From: a bacterium
Lineage (GTDB): Bacteria > Zhuqueibacterota > Zhuqueibacteria > Zhuqueibacterales > Zhuqueibacteraceae
NCBI GenBank assembly: GCA_023150945.1
Contig: JAKLJX010000007.1
Span: forward strand, 1 to 64,000
Reading direction: 5' to 3'
DNA length: 64,000 nucleotides
Shown here one piece after another: positions 36,717 to 45,509 of this stretch. A program made the translations under genes and the position numbers. The notes under the pieces were generated by a model. That model was not told where the DNA came from. It searched no databases and worked only from the letters and a program-made list of their open reading frames with translations. How positions within the stretch are numbered: position 1 is the first letter of the stretch; the number at the start of each line of letters is the position of its first letter.

Positions 36717-36905
36717 ATGGTTCCCAACGAACTGACAGTCATCTTCCGCGAAAAACTGCGCGACCTCGCCAAAACGCAGAAGTACGCCCGCCGTTTCACC
36801 CCTGAGCAGGAAGAACGCGTTTGCCGCGCGTTCGCCATGGCATTGGAAAATCCCTCCATTTCCGAAACACTGCTGTTCGAATTGCTCACGGGGGACAAAG
36901 CATGA
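36717..36905 (+). CDS. 62-residue protein coupled to a Rad50/SbcC-like ATPase
   Basis: The small, mostly helical, charged protein (MVPNELTVIFREKLRDLAK at the start, LLFELLTGDKA at the end) has no recognisable domain. Its stop overlaps the start of the ATPase gene by 4 bp (ATGA), so the two are almost certainly co-translated and may form a complex. It is the first gene of the DNA-metabolism cassette between metG and tatD. Confidence 0.7.
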   Translation: MVPNELTVIFREKLRDLAKTQKYARRFTPEQEERVCRAFAMALENPSISETLLFELLTGDKA

Positions 36906-38713
36906 AGCTCGAAAGATTGGTCGTCAAGAATGTCGGCCGGTATCGCGAGAAGCACGAATTCGATTTGCGCGGCGAAATGATTCTCTTCTATGGCGCAAAT
37001 TTTTCGGGCAAATCGACCTTGGCCCGCGCCGTGTATTTTGCGCTCACCGGCAGAGTGCTGAACACCGGTCTCAAGCCGCCGGCGCTGGCGAGCACAAATG
37101 CGGCCAGCGGCACCGTCGGCCTGTTCTATCAGCATCAGCAGAGCAGATTTCGGATTTACCGCTCAACCAAAGGCGAGGTGCAGATTGAACAGGCGGACGG
37201 CGAAAAATGGCAGCAATGTGTCGAAGGCGCAGTAACGCTGCCTGCGCTCAATTTTCAGCAGTGGCGCACCGGCTGTTTCTTGCACGAAGATGAGCTGGGC
37301 GAGTTTCTCGCGCAGCCGCCGGCCAGCCGCCGTGATTTGCTGAATCAATTGCTCGGCGTCGAGTCCCTGCTGCAAGCGCAGGAGCTTTTCATTCAAGTCC
37401 GGCGGCTGGCCAAACGCCGCGAGAAAACCGCGGCTGGCTTGCAGGCAAGCCTGCGGCTCGATGGTTTGACTGATCGTACCGTAGAATTGCAGGCGGCCAG
37501 AAGCGCCGTGGCGAAATTGGAAGCGCGCCTGCAAACGGTGCAGGAAACCAAGCCCGATGCCGGACCGGACGATCGCCTGCGCCAGACGTGGGAGCAGGCC
37601 AAGGCCGCGACGCAAACGCGCCTCGAACAATCGCAGCAGCAACTCGCTGCGGTGCGCGCCGGCTTCAATCACCGCGACGAGCTTGCCGAACTGTTGCGGC
37701 AAATCGCACAGCACTTGACGCAGCGCGAAACCGCAACAGGTGAAATGGAAAGCTGTACCGAGTTGCGCATTGCGCTGACCAGCCAACTGCGGCAGGTTGA
37801 GGAAATGTTGGGCATGATCCAAGGCTTGCAAGGCCGCGAGACCTGCCCAACTTGCCAGCAGCCGCTCGCGCCGGCGGCAATCGCAAGATTGGTTGAAGAC
37901 TATCAAACCAAGCGCGAGGCCGTTGTGGCCGAACGCGAACAAGCCGCCGCCAAAGAGCACAAGGCGCGCGAAACCGTGCGGATGTTTGACGAGCTGGCCG
38001 GCAAGCAAATCGACCTGGAGCAACGTCTGCACCGCTGGCAACCGATCGAGGCAGAGATTGCTGCGGCGCAAGAAGAATTGGAAACCTGGGAGACCAAATT
38101 GGCGGCGCTGGCACCGCTCTCCCCTGCTGATGAAAGCCGCGAGAAACTGCAACAGGAGCTGGACGCGCATCGCCGCCAGCTTGCAGAGCTGGAGCGCCAG
38201 CACATGCTTCACGAACAGCGGCGGCAGGAAATTTTGTCGGCGAATCGCCAGGCGGAAATCGTCGCCCAGCAACGTTTACTGAGCGAATGGGCCGCCGAGG
38301 CGGTTGGGCGCACGGTGCAGTCCGTGGTCGGCATTTCGCTGAAAAAAGCCGATGCCGAAGTTGCGGATTGCCTGCAAAGCTTCGGCCTCTTTCGCGCACA
38401 GCCGCAGCAAATCGATTTGGAAAAGTCGCAACTGATGCCGGACCTCGACGGGCGGGCGCTGCCAACGCTTTCCGGCAGTGAGAAGACGATTCTCTATCTC
38501 AGCATGAAAACCGCGCTGTCCCGGCTGATGCCGGGCGCGGACTTTCTGGTGCTCGACGAGCCGACAGTGCATCTCGATGAAACCCGGCGCGGACGCTTGC
38601 GCGATTATCTTGCAAGCTTGCTGCCGGAAAAGCAAATCATTCTTTTCACCAATGACCGCGGCTTTGCCGAGCAGTTTGGCAATGCCAAAAGAATCGATTT
38701 GAGTTCGTCGTAA
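36902..38713 (+). CDS. Rad50/SbcC-like ATPase with zinc hook
   Basis: The 603-residue SMC-family ATPase has Walker A GANFSGKST (31-39) and a long coiled coil interrupted by a zinc-hook CPTC (Cys315 and Cys318). The C-terminal lobe has LSGSEKTILYLSMKTAL and Walker B/D-loop FLVLDEPTVHLDE. It is shorter than E. coli SbcC. The usual nuclease partner SbcD/Mre11 is not adjacent; instead the 62-residue protein precedes it and RecQ follows. A role in DNA-end processing or defence is inferred. Confidence 0.88.
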   Translation: MKLERLVVKNVGRYREKHEFDLRGEMILFYGANFSGKSTLARAVYFALTGRVLNTGLKPPALASTNAASGTVGLFYQHQQSRFRIYRSTKGEVQIEQADGEKWQQCVEGAVTLPALNFQQWRTGCFLHEDELGEFLAQPPASRRDLLNQLLGVESLLQAQELFIQVRRLAKRREKTAAGLQASLRLDGLTDRTVELQAARSAVAKLEARLQTVQETKPDAGPDDRLRQTWEQAKAATQTRLEQSQQQLAAVRAGFNHRDELAELLRQIAQHLTQRETATGEMESCTELRIALTSQLRQVEEMLGMIQGLQGRETCPTCQQPLAPAAIARLVEDYQTKREAVVAEREQAAAKEHKARETVRMFDELAGKQIDLEQRLHRWQPIEAEIAAAQEELETWETKLAALAPLSPADESREKLQQELDAHRRQLAELERQHMLHEQRRQEILSANRQAEIVAQQRLLSEWAAEAVGRTVQSVVGISLKKADAEVADCLQSFGLFRAQPQQIDLEKSQLMPDLDGRALPTLSGSEKTILYLSMKTALSRLMPGADFLVLDEPTVHLDETRRGRLRDYLASLLPEKQIILFTNDRGFAEQFGNAKRIDLSSS

Positions 38714-38813
38714 CGCCTTCAGGCGTCGATGCTTCAATTAGGGGAAAATCACTGTGACTACAGGCTCTTTCCAGACTACAACGCTTGATGCCTAAAGGCA
38801 TCACTACAAACAA
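38714..38813. repeat. Hairpin-rich spacer before recQ
   Basis: The 100-bp gap has two short palindromic pieces, CGCCTTCAGGCG near its start and GATGCCTAAAGGCATC near its end. The arrangement resembles a degenerate inverted-repeat element. Related CCTTCAGG-type hairpins occur at 57972-57987. Confidence 0.5.
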
Positions 38814-41162
38814 ATGAATGATGATTTAAAAAACTTGTTGGGCGCCATCACTCAGCGTTTGCAGAACCCGCCGGCGCCGCCGGTGAAACAGCCGGAATTG
38901 CACGGCGCTTTGCAGCAGCATTTTGGCTACGCCGAGTTCAAGCCGCAGCAGGAGGCCATCATCGCCGCGCTGCTCGAGCGCCGCTCCGTGCTGGCGGTGT
39001 TGCCAACCGGCCACGGCAAGTCGCTGTGCTACCAACTGCCGGCGCTCATGCAGGAGGGCTTGACGGTGGTGGTCTCGCCGCTCATTTCGCTGATGAAGGA
39101 TCAAATCGACCAACTGCGGCGCCGCGGCATCACGCCGGTGGCGTTCATCAACAGCTCGCTCGCGCTGAACGAGCAGCGCCGTGAAATGGCGCGCGTCAAG
39201 AATGGTACCGTGAAATTGCTCTACGTCGCGCCGGAGCGCTTGCGCAGCCGCGCTTTTACCGCGGAGCTGGCGCGCTGCCGCTTGAGCCTGTTTGTGATTG
39301 ACGAAGCGCATTGCGTCTCGCAGTGGGGCCATGATTTCCGTCCGTCGTATCTCGCACTGAAAGACACCTTGCGCATCTTGCAGCCGCCGGCCGTGGCGCT
39401 GTTCACGGCAACCGCCACGCCCGAAGTCGAAGCGGACATTTTGCAGCAACTCGGACTCGAGGCCGTGGAAAAATTCGTCGGCAGTGTGGCGCGTCCCAAC
39501 TTGCATTTTCGCGTGCACCGGGTAGATTCGGACGGCGACAAATTCCGCGCGCTGGCGGATTTGCTCGAAGGATTTCCCGGCAAGGGCATCGTCTACACTG
39601 CCAGAAAGCGCGAAGCACAGGAGGTGGCTGCGTTTCTGCAAAACTTGGGCATTGCCGCGGATTTCTATCACGCCGGACGCCGCGACGAAGAACGCCGGCA
39701 GGTGCAGGAAAGGTTCTTCGATGACAGCGCAAACGGCCTGCGCGTGGTGGCGGCCACGAACGCCTTCGGCCTCGGCATTGACAAACGCGATATTCGCTTT
39801 GTCGTTCATTTCTCGCTGCCGGCCAGCCTCGAAGCCTACTATCAGGAAGCGGGGCGCGCCGGGCGTGATGGCTGGCCGGCGCAATGCCTGCTGCTTTATT
39901 GGGAGGAAGATCGCGGTTTGCAGGAGTGGTTCATCAAAGAAAGTCTGTTGTCAAAAACCGATTTATCGAAACTCCTGCGCGCAGTGGAAGCAACGCCGGC
40001 GGTGGGAAAATTCCATTGGCTCGCGCCCAAGGATTTGGAGTGGCAAACCGGCCTGGACAACACCAAGCTCACGGTCGGTCTCAGTCATTTGCAGCGGCTC
40101 GGTTTTCTGCGGCAGTATCCCCATATTTCCCGCGAACTGAGAGTCACCCTGCACGACGCCGAGACAAGAGACCCGGCGCTTGCGGCCTCGCTGCAGAAAG
40201 CCGGTGAAGTGATCGACACGCGCGAGTTTTGCCGGGCGCATCAAATCGCGCCGGTGGAATGGATGGCGCAACTTTACGACGCGCAGTGGCGCGGCGAACT
40301 GCATTTCTATGGTGTGGAAGATTGCTGGCTGGTTGAGCATTTGCGGCCCGCTACCGAGCTTGCGGCGATCACCGAGACGCAGCTTGGCATGCACGATTTG
40401 GAACGGCAAAAGCAGCGCCGCTTGGAGCAGATGCTCTTGTATGCCATCACTCCGGATTGCCGCGAATCGGTTATTCGCCGCTATTTTGGCGAGGCGGTGA
40501 GTGAGAAAGATCGTTGCGAGCGTTGCGACAATTGCAATCCGATCCCTGACACAACTCATTCTCCGCCGCAGCGGCAGACGGCCATTGCGGAATATCTACA
40601 GCGCCGGGAAACGCCCGAACTCGCCGGTCCTGATCTCGATGGCGGGGTGGCGCTGGCTTTTCACACCTTCATACAAAGCGGCGAGCATGCCTATACGGAA
40701 GTCGGCACTCGTGTCCACGCTTTCAAATATCAAGGTGAGAAGGCACAAATAGAATGGCTACTGGAACGAACACTGAAGGTGCTTGCCGAGCGCCTGCCCT
40801 GCCAAGAAATCGATGCAATTGCTTTTGTGCCATCCACAAAAGGTGACAGATCGTATGCCCCGGTGACGCTATTCGCGGAAACGCTGCGACAACGGCTCGG
40901 CGTTCGTGCAGCGTTTCAATTGCGAAAAAACCGCGCCACCCGCCCGCAAAAAGAAATGGTAACGATGGAGCAAAAACGCCGCAACGTGGCCGGCGCATTT
41001 GCGGTGCATTCGCCCAGCGTGAAAGGCCAGCGCATCTTATTGGTCGACGACATCTGCGATTCCGGCGCGACGCTCGACGAATGCGCGCGCGTTTTGAAAG
41101 CGGCCGGCGCGGCGAAAGTTTATGCGTTGACATTGACCAAAACCGGGCATGTGGCAAAATAG
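38814..41162 (+). CDS. RecQ helicase fused to a ComF-like phosphoribosyltransferase domain
   Basis: The 782-residue protein contains a complete RecQ helicase core: Walker A TGHGKSLCYQLP, DEAH box VIDEAHCVSQWGHDFRPSY, TATAT, and the zinc cluster CRESVIRRYFG...CERCDNC. After about residue 600 the HRDC domain is absent. A type I phosphoribosyltransferase fold follows, with VPSTKGDRSYAP and the PRPP-binding loop LLVDDICDSGATLDEC (about residues 741-756), as in ComF. ComF acts in DNA uptake, and dprA is the next gene. This suggests a link to single-stranded DNA handling or nucleotide signalling. Confidence 0.92.
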   Translation: MNDDLKNLLGAITQRLQNPPAPPVKQPELHGALQQHFGYAEFKPQQEAIIAALLERRSVLAVLPTGHGKSLCYQLPALMQEGLTVVVSPLISLMKDQIDQLRRRGITPVAFINSSLALNEQRREMARVKNGTVKLLYVAPERLRSRAFTAELARCRLSLFVIDEAHCVSQWGHDFRPSYLALKDTLRILQPPAVALFTATATPEVEADILQQLGLEAVEKFVGSVARPNLHFRVHRVDSDGDKFRALADLLEGFPGKGIVYTARKREAQEVAAFLQNLGIAADFYHAGRRDEERRQVQERFFDDSANGLRVVAATNAFGLGIDKRDIRFVVHFSLPASLEAYYQEAGRAGRDGWPAQCLLLYWEEDRGLQEWFIKESLLSKTDLSKLLRAVEATPAVGKFHWLAPKDLEWQTGLDNTKLTVGLSHLQRLGFLRQYPHISRELRVTLHDAETRDPALAASLQKAGEVIDTREFCRAHQIAPVEWMAQLYDAQWRGELHFYGVEDCWLVEHLRPATELAAITETQLGMHDLERQKQRRLEQMLLYAITPDCRESVIRRYFGEAVSEKDRCERCDNCNPIPDTTHSPPQRQTAIAEYLQRRETPELAGPDLDGGVALAFHTFIQSGEHAYTEVGTRVHAFKYQGEKAQIEWLLERTLKVLAERLPCQEIDAIAFVPSTKGDRSYAPVTLFAETLRQRLGVRAAFQLRKNRATRPQKEMVTMEQKRRNVAGAFAVHSPSVKGQRILLVDDICDSGATLDECARVLKAAGAAKVYALTLTKTGHVAK

Positions 41163-41168
41163 TACTTG

Positions 41169-41235
41169 TCATTGAGAAGAATCCTTGTTTGACTCGGCAC
41201 CGTGCTGGATGAAAAAAAATCACCGCGGAATGACA
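41169..41235. repeat. Dispersed ~70-bp palindromic element, copy 3
   Basis: This diverged copy starts GTCATTGAGAAGAATCCTTG and ends CACCGCGGAATGAC. It fills the gap between recQ and dprA. Confidence 0.6.
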
Positions 41236-41254
41236 TGAAAGCCTGATTACGTCA

Positions 41255-42184
41255 ATGAACCCCGAAAACGATCTGCGCGACTGGCTGCTCCTGCAAAGCC
41301 TCGAGGGCCTCGGCGCGCGCACTTATACAAAACTCATCGAGCGCTTCGGCTCGCCGCAGGCCGCCATGCAGGCCACGAAAGAAGAACTGCTCGCCCTTCC
41401 CAGATTTCCGAGGAAGGTCGCCGAGCAAATGCCGGCACTTGCCGAGCGGCGTGAGGAAGTCGAACTATTGCTCGGCACGCTGCAAGATCAAGGCGTCGCT
41501 TTCACGACGCTGTGGCACGAAGACTATCCTGAGATTCTGCGCGGCATTCCTGATCCGCCGCCGGTGATTTCGCTTTACGGAAAATTCTCTGCCAGCGACG
41601 CACGCGCCGTTGCCATCGTCGGCTCGCGCAACGCCTCGCCGCGCGGGCTGGAAATCGCCGAAGGATTTGGCCGGCGCCTCGCTGCCGCAGGCGTGACGGT
41701 GGTGAGCGGCTACGCGAAGGGCATCGACACTGCCGGCCATCTCGGCGCGGTGCGTGGTGAGGGCCGCACGATCATGATCTTGAGTCACGGCCTCAATCAT
41801 TTTCGCTTGCGCGACGCGGGCTTCGAGTCCGTCGACTATTTGAAGGCGCATGGCGTGATTCTTTCGGAATATTTTCCCACCATGACCTGGACTGCCGGTG
41901 CGGCAATGGCGCGCAATCGCCTCGTCGTCGGCCTCGCCCAAGCGGTGTTGGTCGTCGAATGCGGCGTGAAATCCGGCACGATGGACACCGCGGAACGGAC
42001 GCTGCAAGCCGGCAAGCCGTTATTCGTCGTGGCATTTCAAGAACCAAGCGAACATGCGGCCGGCAATGTGGCGCTGCTCAAGCAGGGCGCAGTTCCGGTG
42101 CGGACTTTTAACGAGCTGCAAACGATATTGCAGGTCTTGCCGCCGGTGTCCGGCTTTCAGGCCCCGTCTGTTCCTGCAATGTGA
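41255..42184 (+). CDS. dprA: DprA/Smf DNA-processing protein
   Basis: The 309-residue protein has an N-terminal helix-hairpin-helix (LQSLEGLGARTYTKLIERFG) and the Rossmann-like SLOG fold, with VAIVGSRNASPRGLEIA, VVSGYAKGIDTAGHLGAV and the late GTMDTAERTLQAGKPLFVV. DprA loads RecA onto incoming single-stranded DNA in natural transformation. The winged-helix tail of many DprA proteins is missing. It follows the RecQ-phosphoribosyltransferase gene. Confidence 0.92.
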   Translation: MNPENDLRDWLLLQSLEGLGARTYTKLIERFGSPQAAMQATKEELLALPRFPRKVAEQMPALAERREEVELLLGTLQDQGVAFTTLWHEDYPEILRGIPDPPPVISLYGKFSASDARAVAIVGSRNASPRGLEIAEGFGRRLAAAGVTVVSGYAKGIDTAGHLGAVRGEGRTIMILSHGLNHFRLRDAGFESVDYLKAHGVILSEYFPTMTWTAGAAMARNRLVVGLAQAVLVVECGVKSGTMDTAERTLQAGKPLFVVAFQEPSEHAAGNVALLKQGAVPVRTFNELQTILQVLPPVSGFQAPSVPAM

Positions 42185-42217
42185 AATCGCTGCTGTGCAG
42201 GCAAAGGAATCTTTCCA

Positions 42218-43003
42218 ATGGATACTTCGCTGCCGAACATGCTCATCGACACCCACGCCCATCTCCAGCTCGAGCAGTTTGACGCCGATCGCGAGGCCGT
42301 CATCCGCCGCGCGCAGGAAGCAGGCGTTGCAAAAATCATCGTCGTATCCACGGATCTCGCTTCCAGCCGGCAAAGCCTGGCGCTCGCGGAAAAGCATCCC
42401 GGCCTCTTTGCCGCCGTGGGATTTCATCCCAACGATTGCGGCGCTGCCGGCGACGCCGATTTTGCCGAGATCGCGCGGCTGGCGCAGCATCCCAAAGTCG
42501 TGGCGATTGGCGAAATCGGCATGGACTTCTACTGGCAACGCGTGCCTGCCGAGATGCAGCAGCGCGCCTTTGTCCGGCAATTGCAACTCGCCGGGGAAAT
42601 CGGCAAACCGGTGATCATTCACAATCGCGCGGCGGGCGAGGCGATTCTCAGTGCGCTCAGCCAGGCCGGCGTGCGCGAGCTGGCGGGCGTGTTTCATTGT
42701 TTCTCGGAGAATGAGGAATATGCCCGGCGCGTGCTCGAGCTGGGCTGCCATGTTTCCTTCACCGGCAACTTGACGTATCGCAAATCCGCATTGCCGGAAG
42801 TCGCGCGAAGCCTGCCGCTGGCGCGCCTCCTGCTCGAAACCGACTGCCCTTTCATGGCACCGGTGCCGCAGCGCGGCCAGCGCAATGAGCCGGCTTTCAC
42901 GATTCACATTGCCGAGAAATTGGCGGAGATTCACCATCTCTCCGTCGCCGAAATCTGCCGGCACACCACTCAAAACGCGAGGCAACTCTTCGGTCTGTCC
43001 TGA
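42218..43003 (+). CDS. tatD: TatD-family metal-dependent deoxyribonuclease
   Basis: The 261-residue TIM-barrel hydrolase has the metal-binding motifs LIDTHAHLQL, GEIGMDFYW, VIIHNRAAGEAIL, GVFHCFS and LLETDCPFMAP. The family cleaves 3' DNA ends in repair. It lies between dprA and rsmA and restores the conserved order metG-tatD-rsmA interrupted by the cassette. Confidence 0.95.
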   Translation: MDTSLPNMLIDTHAHLQLEQFDADREAVIRRAQEAGVAKIIVVSTDLASSRQSLALAEKHPGLFAAVGFHPNDCGAAGDADFAEIARLAQHPKVVAIGEIGMDFYWQRVPAEMQQRAFVRQLQLAGEIGKPVIIHNRAAGEAILSALSQAGVRELAGVFHCFSENEEYARRVLELGCHVSFTGNLTYRKSALPEVARSLPLARLLLETDCPFMAPVPQRGQRNEPAFTIHIAEKLAEIHHLSVAEICRHTTQNARQLFGLS

Positions 43004-43092
43004 AGTGGGCTCGCCAGCATACCGCGAAGGTCGAAAAAATGGCACGCCGGCCGGGCGCCGCGCGCTTGCCGGAAAAAAATCTGCCTGCCTGT

Positions 43093-43896
43093 ATGATGAT
43101 CCTGCCACCTGACTTCCAACCGCGCCGCTCGCTCGGGCAGAATTTTCTCGTGGATGACAACGTCGCCCGCAAGATCGTGCGCGCCATCGCGCCGCAGCCC
43201 GCCGATGTCATTGTCGAAATCGGGCCCGGATTGGGCGCGCTGACGCGGCACCTGGTGCCGGTGGGTTGCCGCTATTGCGCGATCGAGATCGATGAGCGGC
43301 TGTTGCCCGGCCTGCGCCAGCAGTTTGCGGCCTTCCCGAATTTCAGCCTGCTGCATGCGGATTTCCGCGCAGTCGATTTGCAGCAGTTGTTTCCCGCCGG
43401 CGGCATTCGCCTGCTCGGCAACATTCCTTATCACATCACCAGCCATATTGTCTTCACCGCATTTGCCCAGCGCCATTTGATCAAGGACGTGACGCTGACG
43501 GTGCAGCGGGAAGTGGCGGAACGCCTCGTGGCGCGGCCCGGCAGCAAGACCTACGGCATTCTTGCGGTGGTGTGCCAAACCTACGCGGCGGCGGAATTGC
43601 TGTTCACGCTCTCCGAGCACGTGTTCCGGCCGAAACCGGAGGTCGAATCAGCGGTGGTGCAATGGAAAATGCAACCGCCGCCACTGCCCATTCGGGAGGA
43701 AGCATTCTATTTGGAATTCGTCAAGACGGTCTTCGGACAGCGCCGCAAAACCTTGCGCCGCAGCGTGAGCAAGCTGCTGCCGGCCGGCGCGCCGCCATTG
43801 GTCACCTCGCTCGATTTGCAGCGCCGGCCCGAGACCTTGTCGGTTACCGAGATGATCGAGCTGGCGAATCAGTTGAGTGCAAGCAGAGAAGCTTGA
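43093..43896 (+). CDS. rsmA: 16S rRNA dimethyladenosine transferase RsmA (KsgA)
   Basis: The 267-residue methyltransferase dimethylates two adenines near the 3' end of 16S rRNA. Motifs are RRSLGQNFLVDDNVARKIV, the SAM-binding VIVEIGPGLGALTRHL and the catalytic LLGNIPYHITSHIV. The C-terminal domain includes VFRPKPEVESAVV and FGQRRKTLRRS. The first ATG of a tandem pair at 43093 is chosen because the extension to 43039 is proline/arginine-rich and unlike the family. Confidence 0.95.
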   Translation: MMILPPDFQPRRSLGQNFLVDDNVARKIVRAIAPQPADVIVEIGPGLGALTRHLVPVGCRYCAIEIDERLLPGLRQQFAAFPNFSLLHADFRAVDLQQLFPAGGIRLLGNIPYHITSHIVFTAFAQRHLIKDVTLTVQREVAERLVARPGSKTYGILAVVCQTYAAAELLFTLSEHVFRPKPEVESAVVQWKMQPPPLPIREEAFYLEFVKTVFGQRRKTLRRSVSKLLPAGAPPLVTSLDLQRRPETLSVTEMIELANQLSASREA

Positions 43897-43924
43897 CCGG
43901 CATTTTCCACGTGAGTCATGTGCC

Positions 43925-44713
43925 ATGGCCATCGTCAAAGCAGAAGGCATCGTCATTCACACGATGAAGGTACGGGAATCGAGCAAGCTGGTGACGCTCT
44001 TCACGCGCGAGTACGGCCTGCTCAAGCTCGATGCCCGGGCGGCGCGCACCAGCAAGAGCCGGTTGCGCGGCAGCCTGGAGCTGTTCTCGGTGGTGCAGAT
44101 CGTCTATTATGAAAAAGAAAACCGGCCCATTCAGTTGCTGAGCCATGCCGATCTCCTCGAAGTGTTTCCAGATTTGCAGCACGATCTGGAGAAACTCGGC
44201 TATGCTTCCGCGTGTTGCGAATTGATCCGGCGCACGCAGGCCGATACCGAACCCAAGCCGCAACTCTACCCGCTGCTGCTGGAGACGCTGCGCGTGATGA
44301 ACATGGCCCGTGAACCGCGGCTGCAATTCTGGGGCTTCGAGATGAAGCTGCTCGGGGCGCTGGGCCTTGCGCCGAATCTGAAAATCTGCCTGCACTGCCA
44401 GACCGCGGATCCGGCTGCCGGCCGCCATGGCGAGGAGGCGGTTTGGCAGTTTCAAGTGGCGCGCGGCGGCTTTGCCTGCCCCGATTGTGCCGGCCATGCC
44501 GGTGCCTTGCCACTCAGCGGAGAGTCGCTGCGGCTGCTCGCCAGTTTTCAAACGTTGCCGGCAGCCCGCCTGCAACACTTTCGCATTTCCCCGGCAGCGC
44601 TCGCCCAGATTGCCGCCTTTTTTCGTGCCTATTTGGCGCATCATCTCGCAGAAGCCAGCACACTCACCTCACTGCAATTTGTCAAAGAAGTGACTCAGCA
44701 ATTGAAGACTTGA
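43925..44713 (+). CDS. recO: DNA repair protein RecO
   Basis: The 262-residue protein has the N-terminal OB fold (EGIVIHTMKVRESSKLVTLF then TREYGLLK) and a helical domain. A four-Cys zinc site is CLHC with CPDC. With RecF/RecR it loads RecA at gaps. It lies 28 bp after rsmA; the ATG at 43925 gives standard length. Confidence 0.93.
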   Translation: MAIVKAEGIVIHTMKVRESSKLVTLFTREYGLLKLDARAARTSKSRLRGSLELFSVVQIVYYEKENRPIQLLSHADLLEVFPDLQHDLEKLGYASACCELIRRTQADTEPKPQLYPLLLETLRVMNMAREPRLQFWGFEMKLLGALGLAPNLKICLHCQTADPAAGRHGEEAVWQFQVARGGFACPDCAGHAGALPLSGESLRLLASFQTLPAARLQHFRISPAALAQIAAFFRAYLAHHLAEASTLTSLQFVKEVTQQLKT

Positions 44714-44805
44714 CGCCGGCGCCAACGCAAGCCAGCACCGCTGCGCCTCGCGTTGCGCCACCACGCAACGCCGCAATCAGGCGGTTGTCCGGCGCGGAGC
44801 TGACG

Positions 44806-45372
44806 ATGGTTGCAATCATTCCTTATCAAGAAACTTGGCCGGCGGAATTCCGCGAGATCGCCGCGGTCATGCGGCAGGCGCTGGGCGCACTGGCCTTGCG
44901 CATCGATCACATCGGCTCGACGGCTGTACCCGGCTTGTCCGCCAAAGATGTGATCGATATTCAGATCACGGTGGCCGCACTCGCTGATCGCGTCGAGGCG
45001 GTGATGGCCGGCTTGGGTTATGTTCGCGTCGAGGAAAATGAACGCGACCATCGTCCGCCGGGTGCAGCGGGCGTGGCGGCGGACTGGCACAAGCTGTTCT
45101 TCCGGCCACCGCCCGGGCAGCGGCGCACCAACACGCATGTGCGCGTGCTCGGACGCGCCAATCAACGCTATGCCTTGCTCGTGCGTGATTACTTGCGCGG
45201 CAATCCGGCGCCGGCGCAAGCCTATGCGGAGCTCAAGCGTCGCCTGGCACACTCCCTGGCGGATCCGCAAGCTTATCCGGAAGTGAAAGACCCGGCGGTT
45301 GATTTGATTTACTTCGCCGCCGAGGCGTGGGCACAGACCACGCATTGGCGTGCCGGACCGCCGGATGCCTGA
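44806..45372 (+). CDS. GrpB/UPF0157-family protein
   Basis: The 188-residue protein has the nucleotidyltransferase-like GrpB pattern: IIPYQETWPAEFREIAAVMR, RIDHIGSTAVPGLSAKDVIDIQI, and THVRVLG...YALLVRDYLR. No firm biochemical role is known. A GGAG site precedes the ATG; the upstream frame overlaps recO in another frame and is not used. Confidence 0.9.
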   Translation: MVAIIPYQETWPAEFREIAAVMRQALGALALRIDHIGSTAVPGLSAKDVIDIQITVAALADRVEAVMAGLGYVRVEENERDHRPPGAAGVAADWHKLFFRPPPGQRRTNTHVRVLGRANQRYALLVRDYLRGNPAPAQAYAELKRRLAHSLADPQAYPEVKDPAVDLIYFAAEAWAQTTHWRAGPPDA

Positions 45373-45402
45373 CGGCGTCCCCGGCCGCTGGAAAAGAGTT
45401 GA

Positions 45403-45431
45403 TTGGTTTTCAGTGTGAAACTAGGTATATT
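45403..45431 (+). promoter_or_regulatory. Sigma70-like promoter of glyQS
   Basis: TTGGTT (45403-45408) and TATATT (45426-45431) are separated by 17 nt. They lie 79 bp before the glycyl-tRNA synthetase start and match the TATATT -10 seen at other promoters in this window. Confidence 0.65.
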
Positions 45432-45509
45432 GCGCGCACATTTCACCGTCCGGCGCGCAGCCGGCGGCGCACGATCAACGCTCTTGGCAAGGATAAAGCA
45501 GGAACAACT

